Assembly: GCF_028389875.1 (NCBI RefSeq)
Contig: NC_084666.1
Location: 29,978,308 to 30,042,307, forward strand
Reading direction: 5' to 3'
DNA: 64,000 nt
Source of the DNA: Rhea pennata
Taxonomy: Eukaryota > Chordata > Aves > Rheiformes > Rheidae
Of this stretch, positions 49,191 to 61,722 are shown piece after piece. A model generated the notes under the pieces. The model saw only the letters and a program-made list of their open reading frames with translations, was not told the DNA's origin and made no database searches. Each line of letters starts with the position of its first letter. Within the stretch, counting starts at the first letter, position 1. A program made the translations under genes and the position numbers.

Positions 49191-49353
49191 GTGACCTGTT
49201 TTTCTTGAGTCTGAGAAAGCAAGTTTGAGGTGTGTTTACAATGACCACAGCTGCAGAGCGAAAGTTCATTAATCTCAGGAAGCGTCTAGATCAACTGGGT
49301 TATCGGCAGCCGTTGGGAGTGGAGAGTTTACCTCTGGTGGAAAAGCTTTTTAG
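49191..49353 (+). CDS. CEP135: CEP135 exon 2 (start codon)
   Basis: The acceptor TCTTTTGCAG ends at 49190 and 50 untranslated bases precede ATG at 49241, in the context ACAATGA. Residues 1-37, ending VEKLF with two bases carried. The donor is GTATTG; reading on runs into intron. Confidence 0.95.
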
Positions 49354-52300
49354 GTATTGTGATTCTCTATTCAAAAGGAGATTCATTAAAAAACATAACT
49401 CATATGCCTTTTTTGATTATGACATACGAGTGAAAATGCTTAGTCTGAAGATTAGCTTTGAAATAACATTACTTGAAAATAATGCTTTGTTCCGGTGTGT
49501 CTGAGGGGGTCAAATGGATTTGCTTAAGCAATCAGAACATTTTAGGATTTAATTTGGTAGAATTGGTTGATAGTTCTAAGGTTTATGGTCTAAAAAAATC
49601 TTAGTTTTTAGCCTCATAAGAGAACTAATAGTTCTAAGAGTTAGATAACTATGTAATAGACTTATATGAGAGTTTTCTTTTATATACTGATAATTTTCTA
49701 ACATAACAGTTACTATTGATATGTGATTGAAAGACACATTTACAACTGGTCATATCTGCTGATGTCTGAACTGTGACTGAAGAGAAAATGTTCACAGCTC
49801 AGTTTTTTTATGATTCCATTTGGAGAAGTATATGTAAAAATTTTTTATCTCTGCAGTTTGTTCTAGCAGAAAAAAACCAAGCTTTCGCGTGACCTTAATA
49901 TTTCTGCCATTTCATGGCTTTGATGCCATTAGGAACATGGTAATTTGCATAGTAATCCAATTATATTTGTCTGAACATGCGCTTAGGTTAATATTCTTGT
50001 TCTAGTGCTAGCTAACATCTAATACAGATAAAAGAACTCTATATAGGCAGATGTGGAATAATCTACCTTCAACATTAAGTCTCATTCTGATAGTTTACAA
50101 GTTTAATCACTGAATCACTGACTTTGATATTATTTTCACAAAAATGTTTATGGCTACTTATCACTAATCTCTTATGTAGCTTTTGATCTCCATATAGATA
50201 GTAGTACCCTTTTGATCTTTTTGATTGTTAACTTTGTGGTAACTTTCTTCTGTGATAAGCAGTACTACAACTTTTGTGTGTAGAAGAAAAAAAAACTTGT
50301 CAATTTTGAATTTCTCTATGTAGAAAAGAGTTTATTCAATTATCAGATGCAAGGTCTTTATATGCTTTTTCCATTTTTTGCATATTCATCATGTGCTTTC
50401 TTGTTTTCTTTTTTTTTTGAGTGAATAATTCCGATCTTTTGGTTTTTCTTAATGAATGTTCTTTGCCTTTCTTTGAACCCATTTGTTGTACAGTAAAGAT
50501 GGTCATAGTCAACAATTTTTTTTCCAAAATAAAAAATTGCATCTGCAATGTAAAGTTTGGTAACATTTCTAACATGTCTCATGTTCCTTGATTCCAGTGA
50601 CCTTGTCCATACAACAGAGAGCCTGCGCAGTGCAAAGTTATCTGCTGGAAAGATAGAAAAAGAATGCAGCAATTATGATGCTATTTTGGAACCTTATAAA
50701 ATAGAGAATGCTAAACTTACCAGGGAAAACAACGAACTACATTTAGAAATACTAAAATTGAAAGAGCAATCTGATCGTCGTATTAAAGGTAATATAAAAG
50801 TTGTGATGCTTTTTAGATCCTTTAGTGTCAAACTAAAATTGTGGACAAATCCCTGATCTACAAATTCACATGTGTGTATTTATGTATGTGAGTGGCACCT
50901 TTAATGAACTGAGGTTCACGTACAGATATTTCTTTTCTAGTTAAAATGCTTTTGAGCTCCTGCACATCATTGCTTTAATTAAGCATGAAACCATTTGAAC
51001 CTTTTCACGTACATGTTCATATCTTGAATTCTTACTTTTTAGTTAAAATGCAGAAATCCTGTTGTAAAATGTGCCTTTTCTACAAAGGGTTTTTATTTGT
51101 ATAAATATATATAAACTCATACTTAATGTGTTTTTGTGTGTATGTGTGTATATATATGAAAATCCTTTTTAGTTCTTTTTTACAGTGTTTCACTCAACTG
51201 ATATAAAATTCATTTTTTAAAAGAATGCACTGAAGTTTTTAAAGCCAGTCGTGCAAGCAGCATAAGTTATGACAGTTAGTATGTCAATAAAGCTCTCTTT
51301 TTTAAGCTTTTTTTTTTTTTTTATGAAACAGAGCTCTAATGATTATGCTGTTCGTCTGTCATTTTCGCTAGCTTTTGACCTATTGACCAGTCTCATGTGT
51401 ATTTGATAGGGGCATTGAAACCTCTAAACATACCAATGTCCTACAGGATTTTTGGAAAAACTAAATAACAAAGATCCTCCCACCACCACCATTCCACACT
51501 CTCAGAAGGGTGGAGAAGAGAGGTACTACTTAAGATGAAGAGGGAGGGAAAACTCCAACAGCAGCAATCTGGCCGATCAACACATTTAGGTAGACACTGA
51601 CAGCAGTACGAGCTCTTTTTTATGGGCCTGCTGGCTAAGCAAAGTAAAATGCGTGGGAAGAGTTCTGAGGTGGGTAGTGATGGGAACATGAAGAGAAACC
51701 CAAAGTGATTATGCTGTAAGGTAAAAGAATATACATCCATAGCTAAATAAGCAAGTACATAAAATGAGTGTGAAACAGAAGTTCAGACTTCTTACTCTTA
51801 TATTCTCAACAATTTGGCAGAACCAGAAATGCTGGAGAAGTTTAGAGTTGTTTTTGAAAGAATGTAAAACCTACATGCAATGTTTAAACATAGGATTCTT
51901 CTGTGTTCTTTTCCATAAGATGAATTTTTCAAATGTCCTATGTTGATGCTATAAAGAAGAATAATAATGAATGGTAAGGATAATACTGTTTCCTCCTCCC
52001 TCTCTCACCCCCCTTCCCCCCCACCCCCCCCCCCAAAAAAAAAAAAAAAAAAAAAAAGATTTGAAAGCCACCTTAAGGAAGATTGAACATGAAACAGCTG
52101 ACTTGAAATTTCTGAATAACCAATATATGCATAAAATTAAAATACTGGAAAAAGAAAACAAAGCCAAGACTGAAAAGATTCAACAGCTTCAGGAGAAGAA
52201 TCTACAAGCAGTGGTGCAAACACCAGGTAAGTGTAAAACAATCACAGATGTTTTTACTTTTCTATAGGCTTTTGTTGTTGTTGTTGTTCTTCTAGGCATT

Positions 52301-55300
52301 ATCTTCTTTCTGTATCGCAAGAGGGCTTATTACAATAAAATAACACTGTCCAGCACAATAACATTACCTTTTGAAGCTTTTGACCCTGGGGTCAGGTTGT
52401 GGTGTAGGCAGATTTGAATATGAACCTGGAGTCAGTGGAAGAGTATTAAGTTAAAACCTGGCTGGAAGGTTCAATCAACAGCTAATTTTCTAATGCTGCT
52501 ACTGATTTAGTCAGAGGCAGGTCTTGTTTGATGCATGGGTCTTCTTGACAATGAACTGTTGATATGTGAGTGTCTAATTCAGATTTTTGTGATCAAGATA
52601 GTAGCAGGTCACAAATATATAATCCAACCCTCTGGAAGCTAACAATATTTAAAGTGTTTTTGATAAATTAATATGTACCAGATGTAACCTATAGGTTAGT
52701 GTCTTTCTCCTTTGCTTGCTTCCCCCCCCCAATTAAGACTTGGTTTCAAAATTTCACAAACTACTACTCATGATTTCCCTTTTCTCTCTGAGTCATTTGA
52801 TTACCTATGTGGTTTTGGCATCTGAAAGAAATTAGTATGTAATTAGAGGAAAAAATATCTTTTTTTTCTTAAACATTTAACTTTTTTTGCATTTTTTTTG
52901 TTATGCTGTGTTATACTTTTTTTCTGTGTCTTTTTCCATACTAACTCCTCTATCTCCTTGGATTTTGCCATCATCAAATGTAGTGTGGTATTATTTATTT
53001 GTGTAAGAGAAGTAATTGTTCCCTCTGGAAATAGTACTATTTTATTTTACATTCAAGCAGATGATCTACTCTGCTCTGATACGTCTGTGTTGTTAATTCA
53101 CTGAAATGACAAGAGGCTAGAAGGAAGATAAATATTAATAAACAATGCAGAGGTTATCCTATCTCATAGGATAATTCTTAATTGTAAAAACAATTTTTTG
53201 TAATGTTTCAACTTAGCTTTTTTAGTTTCTTTAACTGCCAGTAGAAATGGTTACTGTACCAGTCAATCACCCACTTTTCTAGCCCCTCTCCTGCTAATAA
53301 CTTGTCTTTTGCCTCCTTACTTCTCCTATTCTATATCCTGTTTTTGTCTAGGTTGCTGAATAGTGTTTTTTTTTCCGTCTAAAGAGCAAAAATCTTTTTT
53401 TCTATAGCATTTTGTAGACTCCGATGCTTATAGCTGCTCTTTAAGCAGGAGCTGGAGGAGAATATTTAGCTTTCTAAATATTCTAGGAAGCTATGCTGGA
53501 ATTCACATATTTCCTATTTCAAAGGTGGATTGTGACAAATTAATACTAACCTGCAAGAATAGTGTTGTCAGCAATGTAGAACTTTCACCAGCATACATCA
53601 CTAAGATAAAATGATGGAATGTGCCAGTTCAGAAGTAGCTGAATAGATATGAATTTTCTTTATGTATAAAAGAAAGAGTCCCTTATTTTCTTTTCAAATA
53701 ATAAATATTTGCATTTGGGCTTTTTTAGGTGGCAGAAAAAGAAGCATTCCATTCAGGCGTCAACGCATGCAGATAGACCAGCCTGTCCCTCCATCAGGTG
53801 TTAGTGCCTATCCAGTTCCTCAGCCAGAGGACCCTTATATTGCAGACCTTCTTCAGGTGGCTGATAATCGGTAATTTAAAGAATTTTTACATTATAAATA
53901 TCTGCTGCTGTGACTTTTTTTTTCCTTTTCTCTTCTGCCTTTCAGAGATGAGATGGCATTTTGTGATGTTTCAAGTTCTTAAGTAGGATTCTGCTTTGTG
54001 ATAGACAGTGCTGCCTGTGACAAAGTTGCAATGAGTATTTAATAAGCTGCTTACTTCCTTAAAGGATTTCTCTTAAAATTTCTTTATTGATTTTACTGTT
54101 ATATCAGTTTTTAAATCAATTATTCCAGAAAGAACCTAGAGGTAATTTTTTTTCCGTAAGTGTATTTATTTTGGAAGTCTGTGATATTCTTGATTTTGTA
54201 ATACAGGCTTGGGGCCCTGTATTGTGAGAAACTCAAGTCAGTTTAAAAAAAATCTTTTATTTGCGTATTAAATATATCTCAAACAATATTTTCTGCATTA
54301 ATACTTTGTGTTAACAAAACTATTTTTGTTATTGAAACATTTCTTTTGGGAGCAAAGAGAAAATATTAATGTTAAATTGTTATGTGTGCATAACTTCTCC
54401 ATGAATTGACCTATACAGTATATTACTACATTTGGGTGGAGAGGAAGCTAATTAAGATCAACAAAGGCAAGTGCAGGGTCCTGCACCTAGTGAGGAATAA
54501 CCACATTCACCAATACAGGCTGGGGGCTGACCTGCTGGAGAGCAGCTTTGCAGAGAAGGACCTTGGAGTGCTGGTGGACAACCAGTTAACCATGAGCCAG
54601 TAATGTGCTCTTGTGGCCAAGAAGGTCAATGATATGCTTGGGTACATTAGGAAGAGTGTTGCCAGCAGGTTGAGGGAGGTGATCCTGCCCCTCTACTCAG
54701 CCCTGGGGAGGCCTCATCTCGAGTACTGTGTCCAGTTCTGGGCTCCCCAGGACAAGAGAGACATGGAGCTACTGGAGAGAGTCCAGCATAGGGCTACAAG
54801 GATGATCAGAGGGCTGGAGCATCTGCCCTATGAGGAATGGCTGCGAGAGCTGGGCCTCTTCAGCCTGGGGAAGAGAAGACTGAGGGAGGATCTTATCAAT
54901 GTGTACAAATACCTGAAGGGAGGGTGTGAAGGGGATGGGGACAAACTCTTTTCAGCTGTCCCATATGATAGGACAAGAGGCAATGGGCACAAACTGAAAC
55001 GTAGGAAATTCTACCTGAATATGAGGAAAAACTTCTTTATTGTGAGAGTGACAGAGCAGTGGACCAGGTTGCCCAGAGAGGTTGTGGCATCTCTTTCTCT
55101 GGAGAGGTTCAAAACCCGCCTGGATGCAACCCTGTCTACCATGCTCTAGGTGACCCTGCTTGAGCAGGCGGTTTGGACTAGATGATCTCCAGAGGTCCCG
55201 TCTAACATCAACCATTCTGTGATTCTGTGACATTTCAGAATTCATGAACTTCAGTCAGAAGTAACAGAACTGCAGGAAAAATTGGAGATATCTGAACGTG

Positions 55301-58300
55301 GAATGAAAAATTATAGCAAACAGGTATGCTTACACGATTTTTTATTGTTTGACTGTATTAGTCATTGCAATAGCCTTGTTTATAATTTTTATATTAACTT
55401 CAGTGGAAAGCATTTAAGGTCTTGTGAAATACATTTATTTTAAATGGAGTTATTTCTTTCCTCTGCACCACTTTGATTTTATACTTTCTGAGTATAACCA
55501 GAAATACCAGCAATACTAAAATTCTTTTAAAGGCAGTTATACTCCTTCTGCTCTTGTTATTATATTTAGCATATTAAAATTTACATTGAAAGATCTGTGT
55601 TTGAGGATTGTCAGCAGAGTTTCTATATGTTTAGGGTTTTTTAGTGCACAGTATCAATTGCTTGAAAATCATAATTTGATCTATAAATATACTGGAAGGA
55701 TATATGCATATTTTTCACAATTTTGACCATAGTTTTTGAAATTTGAATTTTTTGAATTTATCTATAGACAACAGTTTTTACAATATTTAATTAGAATGGA
55801 CCAATAAGGTACATATTATCTTTAACTGAAGACATTGCACCAGATGTTCTGACGTTATTATAGCTCTCAATAGTTGAGGAAGGGCGAGTACCATCCTATT
55901 TTTTTTTTTTTTGTTCTCAGCTTGGTTTTCCTATTTTCTGTGTTTTTCACACTGATGTAGTTGCTGAACAGAATTATCTGGTTTAAAAGCTGGTTCCACA
56001 AATTTAAATGTTAGCCTCAGGTGGTTAATTTACAAAATCTATTAACTTCACTTTAATTTGAAGTTATTGGTTTCTCTTCAAGCAAATAATCTGGTAAGAT
56101 TTTTTTTTCAATATTTTTTCACAAACTTAGGTTTTACCTTCGATTCACTTATTTTTTATTTCAAAGAAATCTCTTTGTTCAGCAAAATCAAGAATTCAAA
56201 AATAATTGGATATTAAAAAGAAATGTAGCATTATTGGGTGCATCTTTTCTTACTGAATGTTACATAAGTGTTTGTTTGAACAAAGATTCTGTAAAATAGT
56301 ATAGAAGATGATAAAGAAGTAATGTTTTTTTTCCTCAAAGGTTGAGCTAAGAGATAAAGAAATAGAGCGTCTAGTGCTAGCATTGGATGGTGGTCGCTCT
56401 CATGATGTTATATCTCTGGAATCAAGGAGTAAAAGTAATGAGAAGCTTATTGCCCATTTGAATTTACAGGTAATGGATTTATTATTAGTAGTTAGTCAAA
56501 GCTAAAAATAATGGCAATCTTAAAGAAGCCTTTCCAGCTGTTCTTTTTACAAAATATCGCTGTTGGATATAAACTCAATCTAACTTGCTTGCTTTGCTTT
56601 TTCAGTAACAGTGTTTCTTACTTAAAGAAACTTCAGTTCTTAGTTTAAAAATCTTAGAATGTTTTTGATTAAAAAATGAATTCACATTTTTATATAGTAA
56701 TGTTCATCTAAGAGTATTCAGAAAATTTCTGTATGATAAACTATTTTGACTGTGTTTGAAAAGATTTATTTTCTTTTTTAAACTTTGGAGTGTTTTTGTA
56801 CATTTTGTTTATGTTACAGAAACTAACATTGTGTAAATATATGTATGATGAGGAGTATTCCTGCAGGTAACTGCATCAGATAGTGGGGCATCCTCCTGGT
56901 TGAATTCAGATAGTCCTCACCTTTCTTCTGACATAGACTTGCAAGGAAAGAATAACTTTAAGATACAAATGGTTATGTTCATATTGGCATGCATTCAGTA
57001 TTGATCTCAGAATAAGGATTTCTAAATGAAGTGTGGGGTACACACTAGACTCTAGAGCAAGTAAAGCCCATCTGTGCATGCACACCATCAATTCTGTTTT
57101 CCAGCTGAGTGTTGTTTTGTATACTAGTTATACATGATGTACAGTGGCTTGCAGTCAGGTTGCAGAGCTCGTTAGCTTGGGTTCAGTGCTACAAGAATAC
57201 AGATGAGCTATGACTTGGAAGCAGTGCAGCTATGTTCAGTGATCTTGAATTCTTAAGTCACGCAGAGCACAAATTGACTGCACAAAGAGTGTGCCCAGGG
57301 GTATATACTATGCTTCCAGCGTAGGATAAAGCCAGTTTTGGTCCAGCAAGTCGTCGTCTTCAGGCTTGGTGCCAATATACCACTTTTACTCTTTGAAGAT
57401 GTAGACTCCAAAGTATTTGTGAATGTAAGAGGGCTCAGGCCTGCTTTCCTGTCCATAGTAGTTTCTTCTGGAGTTCTGAGGAAAATGATATTGAGATGGA
57501 AGTGACAATACCTCTGTTACCCTGAGGTATATGTATTTTCAAGATATTCCAGGCTCCCCTTTTCCTGGATAATTTAATTTATTGTATGTGTATTTTCCCT
57601 CCTACTATATGTCCCTATCTTCTCTTCTATTTACTCTGAGGAAAATACACTGTCAAAACCAGAATGTCTGTAGAGCAGGATTTCTGGGGATGTTGTGTTT
57701 AAGGGGCCAAGATGTGGGTAATTTAGGGTAATTTACATCTAGGGTAATTTAGCAAAGCTTTGAATACACGGGGTCTGCTGGACTGATACCTGACACAGAT
57801 TTCTGTACAGATCTCTGCTTTTCAGTAATTTACATTTTTTTAGAATAAACTTCATGTTTTGGTAGGTTATATAAAGAACATGGTGCAGTAGTGAATTTCT
57901 TCACTGTGCACCTTTGTAAGATCTTTTGTCCATGTTGATAGTTAGTATGTTCTAAAAATAGAAAATCTTGCCATTTTTTAACAATGTCTTTTTTTATTAT
58001 GAGATACTGTATTTTGAAGATTTGGATGAACTTTTACTATCTTGTTTAACAATACATATTAATATTTAATGAAAAATACCTTTTAGGTTGAGTATCTTCA
58101 GCAAACAAACAAAGAACTTGAAAATCGCATTCAAGATCTATTGGACACTAAACAAAATGTGACTAGTGAAGTGGTGCAATTAAGCAATAAAAATGAAGAA
58201 CTGTGTCAAGAACTAAATGAAATAGACCACTTGGCACAGGAGTTGGAAAGACACAAGGAAATTGTGCTTGAAACTGCAGATAAGGAAATAGGAGAAGCAA

Positions 58301-61300
58301 AGGTAATGCTAATGCTTTGCAATGTGAAAGATCTGCTCAGCTCTCAGGTGGTTTTATACCTTTTAGCTGCAACAAACTACATATTGGCTTTTATAGGAAG
58401 ATTTTTTTTTCCAGTTTACATAATATTATCTAGCATTTCTCACTGAAAGATAATTCATCAGAGCAGTTTGGTCTTCTTACTCTATTAGGTGAGATGATTT
58501 AATTTAAGAGGCACTTCTAGTCTTGATTCTTCTGTGAACAGAAAATGAAACAAATCTGAGATTCTTAAAACTATTAGTATATAATAGGCAAGTGCTGCCT
58601 GTGTTTGCAAATTTTTTTTCTCTGAGAAGTAATGCAGTAGTTCTTTTAATTGCTGAGTTCAAAAAGAATAAAAATGTGTATGAAACAAATTCTTAGGAGC
58701 TTTATTGGATATGTGTACTTAAAATCTACCAATTTACAAGGAAATAATTATACTTTATTTCCTACAAAAATAATTTATATATAATGTGACTTTTTTTCTT
58801 TTAACATAAATTGTTGTCGTTTTGAATATGTAACTTCTAACATGTAGTTTATTTTTGATTAATAGAAAGAAATTGAAAGAAAACACAGTGAAATACAGGA
58901 TCTTGAAGAAATGATAACAAGACTTAAGTCGGTAAGTACAAATAATTTCAGTTGAAGTTTCTTCAAAAAATTCCTGATCTAATTTGCTGTTTCCACTCAC
59001 CATGTCTTGTTTGTAGCACTTTTATCATAGTCATCCAGATGATTCTTTCCTTTGTTACGAAAATTGTCAGTGATTTGCTCCTTTTTTTAAGCAGAAAATT
59101 TGTATTACCCCCCAAATTCTATTAAACTAATGTAATAATTTTAACAGCTAAAGAAGCTATATCATATTGTTACAAAATAAGCTGAAGGATTGGAAAGTAT
59201 GTTAAAAGTAATGCTTACTTTAATTCAATAACAGTAGTATAAAAATAATGATGGCCTTTAACAAATATTAAAGTATAAAACATCCATGTTGAATAAAAGT
59301 GTGTAGTGAAGTCTAACAAAATATTTTATAACTTTTTCTGAATATCTTTATCGCTACTTAATTTTTTTGTAATACTGCTTGTCATTTTAGGAATTGTGTT
59401 CATGTCGTAGAGAGAAAGAAAGACTGAGTGACGAACTCTTTGGAAAATCTGATGATAAAGAGAATCTTGAAGTATTGTTAAACCAGCTTGAGCAAGAGAA
59501 ACAAAGACTGTCTGAAAAAGCAGAGAACTTAGAAATAAAAGGTAATTTTCAAATAGAGCTTCCTTTAATTGATCTTTCTATGATTCTTGAGATAGCTGCA
59601 TCTTAAATATGATTTTACTAATAGTACCAAGAGACTTGATATGTGTCAAATAAAAAGCACAGTAGTTCTTCAGTCAGAGTTGAAATTAATTTTTTTCACA
59701 AAAGCCTATCTTCATTCTTTATTTGCAGAGTGAAAGATGAATCTTTTATTGTGATCCTACAGGACACCCTAATACTAGTAATACAGTAGCTTTATACAGG
59801 ATAAGTTATTTTGTCCAAATCTTTTTTTCTGCCTCTGTCATCTCTCTGAGTAAATGAGTTCAGACTATGTTTCTTAGAGCTTTGTCCAGTTGGGTCATGA
59901 AAACCTCTAAGGTTCCACAACCTCTCTGGGGAACCTGTTCCTTTTTTTTATTTATTTTGAGATTAAAAATTTTCTTTGTATCGGATTAGAACTTTGCCCG
60001 TAGCAATTCATCACCATTGTTTCTTGTTCCCCGACAATGCTCCTCAGTGAATAGCCTTGTGTCATCTTATTGATATCCTCCTCTTGGCATTAACAACCTG
60101 CTGTTAAGTTCTTGCCTGGAGCCATCTCCTCTCCAGGCTGAACAAGCTCAGTTCCATTAGCCATTCCTCACAGGGCAAATGCCATAGTCCCCAACCAGCT
60201 GGGTGAGTCCAGAGGAGGACCACTGAAGTTTATCAATGTCTATCTTGTACTGGGGGGGTGTGGCTATGGGGGACAAAACTAGAGAATATTGTAGATGGGG
60301 TCTGGTGAGTGCTGAGTAAAGGGTAATAATCTTCCCTCAGTGTACACTTCTATTGGTGCAGCCCAGTACGCTGTCAGGCCTCTGTTTCTGCCGGAGTGGA
60401 TTGCTGACTCATATTTAGCATACCATGAGCCAGAACCCTTACATCCTTTTCAGAAGACCTACTGCAGGGAATTAGTTCATCCCAAATGCAAATGTATTGC
60501 TGGAATTTCATGAGGTTCTTATACACTTAATTGTTTTTGTTTCTTTTTCTGCAGAACGAGAACTTGTCCTAGAAATAGAAAGAATGAGATTAGGATATGG
60601 TATTGCTCTAGGAGACAAATCTCCATCTCGTCTAGATGCATTTGTAAAGACTTTAGAAGATGATAGAGATTATTACAAGCGAGAACTAGAATATCTTCAG
60701 AAAATGATAAAACGAAGGTCTAGCCCAAGCCGTAGAACTCCAGAAAAGGTACTGTTCCTGTTTTTTTCTGGAATTACAGTTTATTGCATATGTATTTTTT
60801 GTGTATTGTTACTACTGTGATTTTTTTCTTGTATTACTTAATTATCCAAATATTTTAATGTATATTTTAACATGCATTTTATTAATCACTTTGCAGAGTG
60901 AAGATCTTAGATTAGTCACCAGAGAGAGAGATGAGCTACAGTCTATGTTAGACAGATTTGAAAAACACATGATAGAAATTCAATCCAATGTGAAATTATT
61001 GACTGCAGAAAGAGACAGATTAAATGTTCTTTATGAGCAGGTAAAAAGAGATTGTTTGTAATTGACATTGAATTAACTAATTAATATTGTTTGTTTAAAA
61101 GAGGAAAAAAACGTTTCTGCATAATAGAACTGGAGGTTCTTATAACATATTTTTCTTGGTTATATTCTATAGCTATTTTTATTCATTTTTATAAAATGAT
61201 GTGTTGCAAAGTGTATTAACTTCAAAGCTCTTCTAACTTATTGTTCTGGCATTTGGAAAGATCTGGAGAAAGATCAGGAAAAAGTCAATAGAATGCATGA

Positions 61301-61722
61301 AAAAGTAGAATGAGAATATAGGCTGGAAAGTACGGAAGAAATACAAATAGGTGATAAGAAAATAGAATAAAGTTAGGCTGTAGGTGGAACGATATAAGTT
61401 TGTTGGGAGGATAAGTTCTCATGCCTCTGTGATTTAAGATTTTGGATGTCTGGGGAATAACAGGAATATAATAGCACTTCTATTATAATAACAGCATTTA
61501 AACTTACTTTCATTTTGTTAGTATATATGTTGTGTTAATTGGAATCCATGTATGCTAATAAACAATAAACTTTTGAAGTCTCAAAGTGAATTAAACAGGT
61601 TAAGAAGAGAAGCAAAACATAATCTGCTTTCTCAAAGTCATGTGGAAGAGGAAAGAGACATTGCAGTGACTGACTTCAGAAGACTAACGGCAGAAAAAGA
61701 AAGCCTAAGAGAAAAATTAAAG
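49241..61722 (+). CDS. CEP135: Centrosomal protein 135 (5' half)
   Basis: Twelve coding exons: 49241-49353, 50598-50788, 52059-52226, 53729-53870, 55239-55323, 56341-56469, 58087-58302, 58866-58931, 59391-59541, 60555-60748, 60897-61040 and 61579-61722. They give 1743 nt, 581 codons, all in phase, about half of the roughly 1140-residue family protein. CEP135 is a conserved centriole scaffold that links the SAS-6 cartwheel to microtubules and CPAP. Its loss impairs centriole assembly and causes microcephaly in man. The sequence is almost all charged heptad coiled coil. The globular start ([20 protein letters not shown]), the [16 protein letters not shown] basic patch and [20 protein letters not shown] are conserved family signatures. 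The remaining C-terminal half lies right of the window. Confidence 0.96.
50598..50788 (+). CDS. CEP135: CEP135 exon 3
   Basis: 191 nt, residues 38-101 ([20 protein letters not shown]... to QSDRRIK). Start of the N-terminal two-stranded coiled coil that binds microtubules in the human protein. Confidence 0.96.
52035..52057. repeat. A23 run inside a 3' splice site
   Basis: Twenty-three A follow a C-rich tract (about 52008-52034) and abut the exon 4 acceptor G. A simple repeat in a functional position. Confidence 0.95.
52059..52226 (+). CDS. CEP135: CEP135 exon 4
   Basis: 168 nt, residues 102-157 ([20 protein letters not shown]... to NLQAVVQTP). It is phase 1 at both ends, so it is skippable in frame. 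It continues the N-terminal coiled coil. The acceptor is abnormal: a C/T-rich tract ends at 52034 and is followed by 23 A before the G at 52058. Confidence 0.94.
53729..53870 (+). CDS. CEP135: CEP135 exon 5
   Basis: 142 nt, residues 158-204. Basic patch [16 protein letters not shown], then the proline-rich [18 protein letters not shown] and the conserved [11 protein letters not shown]. The coiled coil is interrupted here. Donor GTAATT. Confidence 0.96.
54433..55230 (+). mobile_element. CR1 LINE abutting CEP135 exon 6
   Basis: About 800 bases of sense, 5'-truncated CR1. It starts at the equivalent of about 14375 in the intron 1 copy and continues to the 3' tail. The tail ends CATCAACCATTCTGTG followed by GATTCTGTGA at 55230. 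The coding part carries at least one stop (TAG-type break near 54601), so it is inactive. The tail differs from the other four young copies, which read TTACTGATTCT. Only CATTTCAG separates it from exon 6. Confidence 0.95.
55239..55323 (+). CDS. CEP135: CEP135 exon 6
   Basis: 85 nt, residues 205-233 ([20 protein letters not shown]...). Phase 2 in, phase 0 out. The acceptor CATTTCAG is preceded directly by the CR1 end at 55230. Confidence 0.95.
56341..56469 (+). CDS. CEP135: CEP135 exon 7
   Basis: 129 nt, residues 234-276, phase 0 at both ends ([20 protein letters not shown]... to KLIAHLNLQ). The LDGGRS block is a CEP135 signature. Confidence 0.96.
58087..58302 (+). CDS. CEP135: CEP135 exon 8
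   Basis: 216 nt, residues 277-348, phase 0 ([20 protein letters not shown]... to [11 protein letters not shown]). Continuous coiled coil. Confidence 0.96.
58866..58931 (+). CDS. CEP135: CEP135 exon 9
   Basis: 66 nt, 22 codons, residues 349-370 ([20 protein letters not shown]). Phase 0 at both ends. Acceptor TTAATAG, donor GTAAGT. Confidence 0.94.
59391..59541 (+). CDS. CEP135: CEP135 exon 10
   Basis: 151 nt, residues 371-420 ([20 protein letters not shown]... to KAENLEIK). Conserved KERLSDEL and [10 protein letters not shown] blocks. Confidence 0.95.
59880..60480 (-). mobile_element. Ancient antisense CR1 fragment in CEP135 intron 10
   Basis: Read on the minus strand this is an old CR1. 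The plus strand shows typical complement blocks: CACAACCTCTCTGGGGAACC near 59920, CTCTCCAGGCTGAACAAGCT near 60130, a block near 60230-60310 ending in a GGGTCTGGTGAGTGCTGAGT-type match, and GCAGCCCAGTACGCTGTCAG near 60360. It is much more diverged than the sense copies and is the only antisense CR1 seen here. Boundaries are approximate. Confidence 0.8.
60555..60748 (+). CDS. CEP135: CEP135 exon 11
   Basis: 194 nt, residues 421-485 ([20 protein letters not shown]... to [13 protein letters not shown]). The Ser/Arg linker at the end appears shorter than in the mammalian protein as I recall it. Donor GTACTG. Confidence 0.94.
60897..61040 (+). CDS. CEP135: CEP135 exon 12
   Basis: 144 nt, residues 486-533, phase 0 ([20 protein letters not shown]... 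to RLNVLYEQ). Coiled coil. Confidence 0.95.
61579..61722 (+). CDS. CEP135: CEP135 exon 13 (last in window)
   Basis: 144 nt, residues 534-581, phase 0 ([20 protein letters not shown]... to KESLREKLK). The acceptor CTTTTGAAG is weak, but frame and family sequence (AEKE.LREKL) support it. Donor GTAATG. The next exon is beyond the window. Confidence 0.9.

Noticed and set aside
57253-57456. Minus-strand 67-codon frame in CEP135 intron 7
   Set aside because: Looked like a possible retrocopy at first, but there is no recognisable parent and no poly(A) or target-site repeat.
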